From the NCBI GenBank assembly GCA_009377735.1, contig WHTL01000035.1, forward strand, positions 1-17,614: DNA of 17,614 nucleotides, in the 5' to 3' direction. Position numbers and translations under genes: made by a program. Shown here piece after piece: positions 14,098 to 17,614 of this stretch (within the stretch, counting starts at the first letter, position 1; every line of letters begins with the position of its first letter). Origin of the DNA: Acidimicrobiia bacterium (GTDB lineage Bacteria; Actinomycetota; Acidimicrobiia; Spongiisociales; ZC4RG35). The notes below the pieces were generated by a model. The model saw only the letters and a list, made by a program, of their open reading frames with translations. It was not told the origin of the DNA and made no database searches.

Positions 14098-14519
14098 AGA
14101 GCCGAGCCGCGGTCGGCCAACTCAACCACACGGGGTGGGCCCGGCAGGCGTTGCAGTGGGCCACAGCCCTGGGCGGGCCGCTCCAATCCATACTTGTCGA
14201 CCAGCTCGAGGTAATCCCGCTGATAGAGGATGCGACAACGGATTTCGGGATGGTGCTCCTTGAGGAGACGAACCTTCCGATTCTTTTTCGTCACCAGCTT
14301 CTGATTGAGGGTTGTGACCTCTACATACTGGTCGTCGAGGGGCAGGTAAAAATCCGGTGAGAAGAACTTGACCGGCTCCCCGCTGTCATCGAACTCGATG
14401 GGAAACGTGTCCGGCTCATATCGCCACGGTACGTCGAAGAAGTCCAGGAGTAGTGCGAACTGTCGCTCACTGTTGTGGGCGAAATGGACTTCGTGTGCGC
14501 GTAGCTGGTAGTCGGTCAG
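14094..14519 (-). CDS. PD-(D/E)XK-nuclease-like conserved actinobacterial protein, probable CTG start
   Basis: The frame is open from a TGA near 14560 to TGA at 14094 but contains no ATG, GTG or TTG before GTG 14294, which would cut off most of the conserved domain. A CTG at 14519 gives 141 residues, overlaps the merR stop as CTGA (like the NTGA junctions of its neighbours) and follows GGAGG by 10 nt. The product has SERQFALLLDFFDVPWRYEP, FFSPDFYLP and YVEVTTLNQKLVTKKNRKVR, then RILYQRDYLELVDKYG. This is the helix-Glu18, Asp56, Glu67 layout of PD-(D/E)XK folds, with Thr where a Lys usually sits and several Lys just after. The same pattern is familiar from uncharacterised actinobacterial proteins. 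Nuclease activity is an inference. The last 30 residues look disordered. Confidence 0.75.
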   Translation of the reverse strand: MTDYQLRAHEVHFAHNSERQFALLLDFFDVPWRYEPDTFPIEFDDSGEPVKFFSPDFYLPLDDQYVEVTTLNQKLVTKKNRKVRLLKEHHPEIRCRILYQRDYLELVDKYGLERPAQGCGPLQRLPGPPRVVELADRGSAL

Positions 14520-14974
14520 TTTGCCTGAGCCTCCACGTCGGCGGATGAGGTGTCGGCTTCGAGATCATGGACAGCGCCCCGAACCTCGTCTTCCACGGGG
14601 CCAATGGCGATGCCGAACACGCCCTGTCCCCTGCGGAATACATCAACGACCTCGTCGGTGTTTCGGGCCGCATAGATAGTCTTGCCGTCGGAGAGGAGGG
14701 TGACATCGGTGAGAGGACGCTCGGCAGCGAACTCATCACGGAGGATTTCAATCGCGGTTCTGATCTTTTTGAGACTCATACCGGCGTCGAGAAGACTTTT
14801 GATGACACGGAGCTGTACGAGGTCGTCGAAGGAATAGCGACGCTGTGATCCGGAGCCTCGAGCCTCTTGGAGTGAGGGGCGCAATAGTTCGGTCCGAGCC
14901 CAGTAGTCGAGCTGGCGGTAGCTGATTCCGATCAATCGACACACTTGTGGTGCTCGATAACCCAACTGCTCCAT
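14516..14974 (-). CDS. MerR-family transcriptional regulator (Rv1828-like)
   Basis: The 152-residue protein has an N-terminal winged helix (YRAPQVCRLIGISYRQLDYWARTELLRPS, then SGSQRRYSFDDLVQLRVIKSLLDAG) and a C-terminal segment with TLLSDGKTIYAARNTDEVVDVFRRGQGVFGIA, the pattern of the mycobacterial Rv1828/Rv1830 group. It binds DNA as a dimer; the effector is unknown. No metal-binding cysteine cluster is present, since the single early Cys sits in the helix. ATG 14974 is chosen because GGAGG lies 10 nt upstream; GTG 14998 is possible but lacks a ribosome site. It is first in a run with the PD-(D/E)XK-like gene, gcvT and others. Its promoter at 15074-15103 is followed by a candidate operator (15043-15058), which suggests autoregulation. 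Confidence 0.9.
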   Translation of the reverse strand: MEQLGYRAPQVCRLIGISYRQLDYWARTELLRPSLQEARGSGSQRRYSFDDLVQLRVIKSLLDAGMSLKKIRTAIEILRDEFAAERPLTDVTLLSDGKTIYAARNTDEVVDVFRRGQGVFGIAIGPVEDEVRGAVHDLEADTSSADVEAQAN

Positions 14975-15042
14975 GATCTTTCGTCCTCCGGTGGTCACTT
15001 GACGTGTCCGACCCCTGGCCGGACCTTCTCAAATGGCCCCTG

Positions 15043-15058
15043 ATTACATGTTGGTAAT
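15043..15058. promoter_or_regulatory. Inverted repeat, candidate MerR operator
   Basis: ATTAC-ATGTTG-GTAAT, 5-bp arms around 6 bases, is centred about 16 nt beyond the likely transcription start of the merR promoter. It is AT-rich in a GC-rich setting. Repression by its own product is inferred from position only. Confidence 0.4.
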
Positions 15059-15073
15059 TTCTCCGCTGTGAGT

Positions 15074-15103
15074 AAGGTACCCCGAGCCGTACCCATTTGT
15101 CAA
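15074..15103 (-). promoter_or_regulatory. Sigma70-like promoter of the merR-gcvT operon
   Basis: Minus strand: perfect TTGACA (15103-15098), an 18-nt spacer, TACCTT (15079-15074). The leader before ATG 14974 would be about 90 nt. Between this promoter and the DUF151 stop (15104-15206) I see only a direct repeat, actctgggga, at 15119-15128 and 15131-15140, and one DnaA-box-like nonamer. Confidence 0.6.
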
Positions 15104-15206
15104 CAACCCCTGTGGAAAACTCTGGGGATCACTCTGGGGAATACTCGAGGTGGGGCCCCCGAGTGTCGGGCGAAATCGATCACGATGGGATCGGTGTGGA
15201 GCCGGG

Positions 15207-15767
15207 TCAGCTCTCGGGATTCTCCCCGGACTCGTTGCCGAGGAAGTCCTCGATTGTCGCCTCGTCAAGTGCACGGCGGAACTCCTCGATCTCCTCCTCG
15301 TCCTCCTGATCGGCGAAATCGATCCCTGCCTCGTCGAAAACGGCCCGTGATGCGAACACCGGAGCCTCGATTCGGATGGCGAGGGCGATGGCATCGGATG
15401 GGCGGGATGAGATGGTCATGGCTTGGTTCTCGTGGGTCATGAAGAGATCGGCGTAGTACACGCTGTCTCGCATGTCGGATACCACGATTCTCTGCACCTC
15501 GGCGCCAAGTTCCTGGATAACCGTGGTGAGGAGGTCATGGGTGAGTGGGCGGGGCGGCTCGACTCCTTGGAGAGCAGATGCGATCGCGGTGGCCTCCGAT
15601 GCCCCGATCCAGATAGGGAGATATCGGATCCCGCCCAGCTCTTTGAGCAGGACTATCGGCTGGTTGGAGGGGAGTTCGATCCGCACTCCGACGATCTCGA
15701 CTGGCACGGCACCCTCCGGCCCCTCATCGCCGTTCTGGGATGATTCCTCGCCGTTGGATGGGTCCAT
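15207..15767 (-). CDS. DUF151 / bifunctional nuclease (BFN) domain protein
   Basis: The 186-residue protein contains the BFN core: VEIVGVRIELPSNQPIVLLKE, YLPIWIGASEATAIASALQG, RPLTHDLL, YYADLFM and SSRPSDAIALAIRIEAPVFAS. A short acidic tail (DQEDEEEIEEFRRALDEA) follows, as in many bacterial members. DUF151 proteins were named for combined DNase and RNase activity in plants; the bacterial role is less clear. The mycobacterial homologue (Rv1829) lies next to Rv1828, so the pairing with the MerR gene here is conserved synteny. ATG 15767 has no ribosome site, but TAACCT ends 7 nt upstream, so the mRNA may be leaderless. The Glu/Asp-rich first 20 residues look disordered. Confidence 0.9.
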   Translation of the reverse strand: MDPSNGEESSQNGDEGPEGAVPVEIVGVRIELPSNQPIVLLKELGGIRYLPIWIGASEATAIASALQGVEPPRPLTHDLLTTVIQELGAEVQRIVVSDMRDSVYYADLFMTHENQAMTISSRPSDAIALAIRIEAPVFASRAVFDEAGIDFADQEDEEEIEEFRRALDEATIEDFLGNESGENPES

Positions 15768-15774
15768 CTGATTC

Positions 15775-15780
15775 AGGTTA
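15775..15780 (-). promoter_or_regulatory. Candidate -10 element for leaderless DUF151 mRNA
   Basis: TAACCT is followed by seven bases (GAATCAG) and ATG 15767. It is the same hexamer as before the phosphoglucomutase gene. No good -35 is seen. Confidence 0.35.
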
Positions 15781-15806
15781 GACCGGTTGCAATGAAAGCG
15801 AGGCCT

Positions 15807-15820
15807 GCCCTTTCGAGGGC
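15807..15820 (-). terminator. Small hairpin after the hypoxanthine phosphoribosyltransferase gene
   Basis: GCCCT-CGAA-AGGGC on the minus strand, a perfect 5-bp stem 23 nt after the hpt stop. The following bases (AGGCCTCGCTTTC) give only a weak U-tract, so termination is tentative. Confidence 0.35.
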
Positions 15821-15843
15821 TACCCCACGGCGGTGACGCACAC

Positions 15844-16416
15844 TCAGCCGTACATGTATGCGAATTGGCCGGTCAGATCACGTTCGAACGCGGGTCGGTC
15901 GAGGATTGCCCAAATCCCCGGAAGATTGCGGAACTTCCCCTGCCAGTCCAGCCCATACCCGACGAGGTACTCGTCGCCAACCTCGAAGCCCCGATACTCG
16001 AGTGGTACGTCCACGAGACGACGAGGAACCTTGTCCAGCAGAGTTACGGTGCTGAGAGAGGACACGTGACGCTCTGCCAGGATCTGATGGAGGGTTTGCA
16101 AGCTGAGCCCGGTGTCAACGATGTCCTCGACCAGGATCACGTCCCGATGGGTCAGTGAGTCTCCGGTGTCGAGGGCGATTCCGATCCTGCCACCCTCGCC
16201 GAAGCGTGTCAGCTGAAGGAAATCGAACTCCACCGGGATGGTGAGACGACGACCCAGGTCGGCTATGAAGGGAAGCGTCCCCTTGAGTACCGAAACCAGG
16301 ATCGGGGTTCGACCTTGGTAATCCTTGTTCACCGCGTCTGCCAGCGCACCGATCCGTTCCGACAGCGATTCGGAGGTGATGACCTCGGTTACGGTTTCGC
16401 CATGCGCTTCGCTCAT
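15844..16416 (-). CDS. hpt: Hypoxanthine phosphoribosyltransferase
   Basis: The 190-residue protein has the type I phosphoribosyltransferase PRPP loop VILVEDIVDTGLSL (93-106), the LVSVLKGTLPFIADL segment, and the C-terminal DKVPRRLVDVPLEYRGFEVGDEYLVGYGLDWQGKFRNLPGI, which forms the purine site of bacterial HPRTs. It salvages hypoxanthine (and usually guanine) with PRPP to give IMP or GMP in the cytoplasm. Length is typical. ATG 16416 overlaps the stop of the carboxypeptidase gene (ATGA), so the two are translationally coupled. In many actinobacteria hpt lies by tilS and ftsH, neither of which is visible here. A pyrimidine transferase (PyrR) is unlikely given the DKVPRR and GYGLDW motifs. Confidence 0.93.
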   Translation of the reverse strand: MSEAHGETVTEVITSESLSERIGALADAVNKDYQGRTPILVSVLKGTLPFIADLGRRLTIPVEFDFLQLTRFGEGGRIGIALDTGDSLTHRDVILVEDIVDTGLSLQTLHQILAERHVSSLSTVTLLDKVPRRLVDVPLEYRGFEVGDEYLVGYGLDWQGKFRNLPGIWAILDRPAFERDLTGQFAYMYG

Positions 16417-17474
16417 GGGTCGTTCCTGAAGGGCCAGAGAGCCGCATCGGTCAGGGAGACCTCGTCGGAGCCCCCTCTCTCCGTGATTACGGGCGGTGGC
16501 TCGGGATCGCGACTGGGCTCTCCCAGGACACCATCGGCGGCAAGGGCCAGCAGCATTTCCGCCGATGCGGTCCGTTGGAGGGGGTCGGCCTCCACCAAGA
16601 GCGCTCCTTGATGGACCTCGCCGCCCGAGAGGAGCCGTTGGGCCGTGTCAGCTTTGGAGTATGCCCAGCTCACCAATGCTCGCGTGTCCTCGAAATGGTC
16701 GAACTCCTCATCCGACCCCATCACAACGGAGTACATCGTGCCCAGGGGACGATCGAAGCTCCCGACAAATACCCGACCGGCAGAACTGGTGAAACCGGTC
16801 TTGATGCCGGTCGTCCCCCGGAAGTCCTCGAGCATCAGGTTGGTGTTCACCGCCACCCGCTCTTCGCCATCGGCTGGGCTGGGGGGTAGCTCAAAACTGG
16901 ATAGGGCTGCCATCTCACGGTAGATCTCGTTCTCCATCACATAGCGGCCGAGGGTTAGAAGGTCACGTGCCGAGGTGTAATGGTTCTCCTCGTCGAGGCC
17001 ATGCGGGTTTGCGAAGTTGGTACGGGTCAGACCGAGTTCCTCCGCCTTGGTATTCATCAGCCCAACGAACTCGGGTGTGGAACCGGCCACATGCTCGGCA
17101 ATGGCGATGGCGGCGTCGTTGGCAGAACGCACCACCATGGCGGTGACGAGATCACGTAGGGGGAGAACCTCTCCGGGTACGAGGTCGACCTCGGCTTCAC
17201 CGGCCTCGGCCGCCTCCTGGGAGACGAGGACCTCGTCATCGAGGTTCCCCTCCTCAATGGCGACGATGGCTGTCATCATCTTCGTGGTTGATGCCATCGC
17301 CCGTTCCTCATCTGGCCGTTGCGCCTCCAACATGATGTCCCGTTCGGCATCGAATACGAGATGGCTGACGGCGGTTACGGCTGGGCGTTCCTCCCATACC
17401 GGGCTGGGCGGTGCCACCGCCGGAAGGGAAACGATGGCCAACAGAGAGGCAGCGAGAAGGCCGGAACCTGCCAC
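16413..17474 (-). CDS. D-alanyl-D-alanine carboxypeptidase, S11 family (penicillin-binding protein)
   Basis: The 353-residue product has the SxxK motif ASTTKMMT (Ser62, Lys65), the SxN motif RSANDA (117-119) and the KTG box GIKTGFT (225-227), with GLDEENHYTSARD and the other S11 hallmarks. It trims the terminal D-Ala from peptidoglycan stem peptides outside the membrane. The hydrophobic stretch LLAASLLAIVSLPAVA is a signal peptide core, but in the GTG 17474 frame there is no basic n-region and no ribosome site. The next frame holds ATG 17533 with AAGGAG 6 nt upstream, which runs into TAG just where this frame opens. I therefore suspect a one-base deletion and that the intact gene starts at 17533. 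A transmembrane C-terminal anchor is not visible; the tail ends DAALWPFRNDP. Confidence 0.88.
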   Translation of the reverse strand: MAGSGLLAASLLAIVSLPAVAPPSPVWEERPAVTAVSHLVFDAERDIMLEAQRPDEERAMASTTKMMTAIVAIEEGNLDDEVLVSQEAAEAGEAEVDLVPGEVLPLRDLVTAMVVRSANDAAIAIAEHVAGSTPEFVGLMNTKAEELGLTRTNFANPHGLDEENHYTSARDLLTLGRYVMENEIYREMAALSSFELPPSPADGEERVAVNTNLMLEDFRGTTGIKTGFTSSAGRVFVGSFDRPLGTMYSVVMGSDEEFDHFEDTRALVSWAYSKADTAQRLLSGGEVHQGALLVEADPLQRTASAEMLLALAADGVLGEPSRDPEPPPVITERGGSDEVSLTDAALWPFRNDP

Positions 17475-17533
17475 TAGGTGGCTGGTGTGAATCGGGGTGT
17501 CGGTGAGGGCACCGGATACGAGATGTTGGTCAT
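17474..17533 (-). CDS. Nineteen-codon ORF at the 5' end of the carboxypeptidase gene (probable frameshifted start, or leader peptide)
   Basis: ATG 17533 follows AAGGAG by 6 nt, the best ribosome site near this gene. It encodes MTNISYPVPSPTPRFTPAT and stops at a TAG whose G is the first base of GTG 17474 (TAGTG). One added base before the TAG (ACC-CTA-GTG) would fuse it to the carboxypeptidase frame and give a normal signal peptide with an Arg before the hydrophobic core. It is therefore either the displaced true start or a leader ORF coupled to the gene. Confidence 0.45.
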   Translation of the reverse strand: MTNISYPVPSPTPRFTPAT

Positions 17534-17546
17534 GAGGTTCTCCTTG

Positions 17547-17614
17547 TCAGCGATGGAAGGTTTCGACGGGCTGTGGGGGCTGGCGGCCGGTGGTGTGGGC
17601 TGGCTCGGACGTGG
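17547..17614 (-). CDS. Possible C-terminal end of an upstream gene (partial)
   Basis: The minus strand is open from the right edge to TGA at 17549-17547, giving a Pro-rich tail that ends QPPQPVETFHR. It lies 13 nt before ATG 17533, a spacing typical of this tightly packed strand. Only 22 codons are visible, so it could be chance; the family cannot be named. Confidence 0.35.
   Translation of the reverse strand, partial: TSEPAHTTGRQPPQPVETFHR

Noticed and set aside
14094..14294. A 66-codon gene starting at GTG 14294
   Set aside because: The homologous domain clearly continues upstream in the same open frame to CTG 14519, so this would remove the active-site half of the protein.
15111..15119. 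Replication origin near the DnaA-box-like nonamer
   Set aside because: There is a single near-match, with no cluster of boxes, no AT-rich unwinding region and no dnaA or dnaN nearby.

Overview
The window looks like a chromosomal stretch of an uncultured, moderately GC-rich actinobacterium, most plausibly of the Acidimicrobiia. The grounds are: secreted SLH-domain surface proteins; an actinobacterial-type MerR regulator near a DUF151 (bifunctional nuclease) gene and a glycine-cleavage gene, as around Rv1828/Rv1829 in Mycobacterium; an RNase Sa/barstar pair; and frequent leaderless-looking starts. The taxon is an inference. I see no rRNA, tRNA, CRISPR array or insertion sequence.

Region 1 (1-4513) is a cell-surface locus read from the minus strand. 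It holds the first 881 codons of a large SLH/cadherin-repeat protein (cut by the left edge), a 390-nt gap, a secreted SLH plus collagen-like protein, and a 92-codon ORF that is a remnant of a cadherin domain translationally coupled to the collagen gene. The upstream regions of the cadherin gene and of the remnant ORF are diverged copies of one module: promoter, leader of about 130 nt, two adjacent hairpins and ribosome binding site. This duplicated structured leader is the most unusual element here.

Region 2 (4478-5547) runs divergently on the plus strand. It encodes a membrane-anchored or secreted RNase Sa-like guanyl ribonuclease and, overlapping it by ATGA, a barstar-family inhibitor.

Region 3 (5569-10142, minus) is a tight operon: phosphoglucomutase, a two-helix membrane protein, a beta-hydroxyacid dehydrogenase and a GH13 branching-enzyme-like protein. 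Glucose-1-phosphate supply and alpha-glucan synthesis appear linked.

Region 4 (10254-15103, minus) is a long run starting from a sigma70-like promoter with a candidate operator. It encodes a MerR regulator, a PD-(D/E)XK-like protein that seems to start with CTG, GcvT, an unrecognised 227-aa protein, an alpha/beta hydrolase, a YqgE-family protein and RNase HII. Most junctions are 1- to 4-base stop/start overlaps.

Region 5 (15207-17614, minus) holds the DUF151 protein, hypoxanthine phosphoribosyltransferase, a D-Ala-D-Ala carboxypeptidase whose 5' end looks frameshifted, and what may be the tail of one more gene at the right edge.
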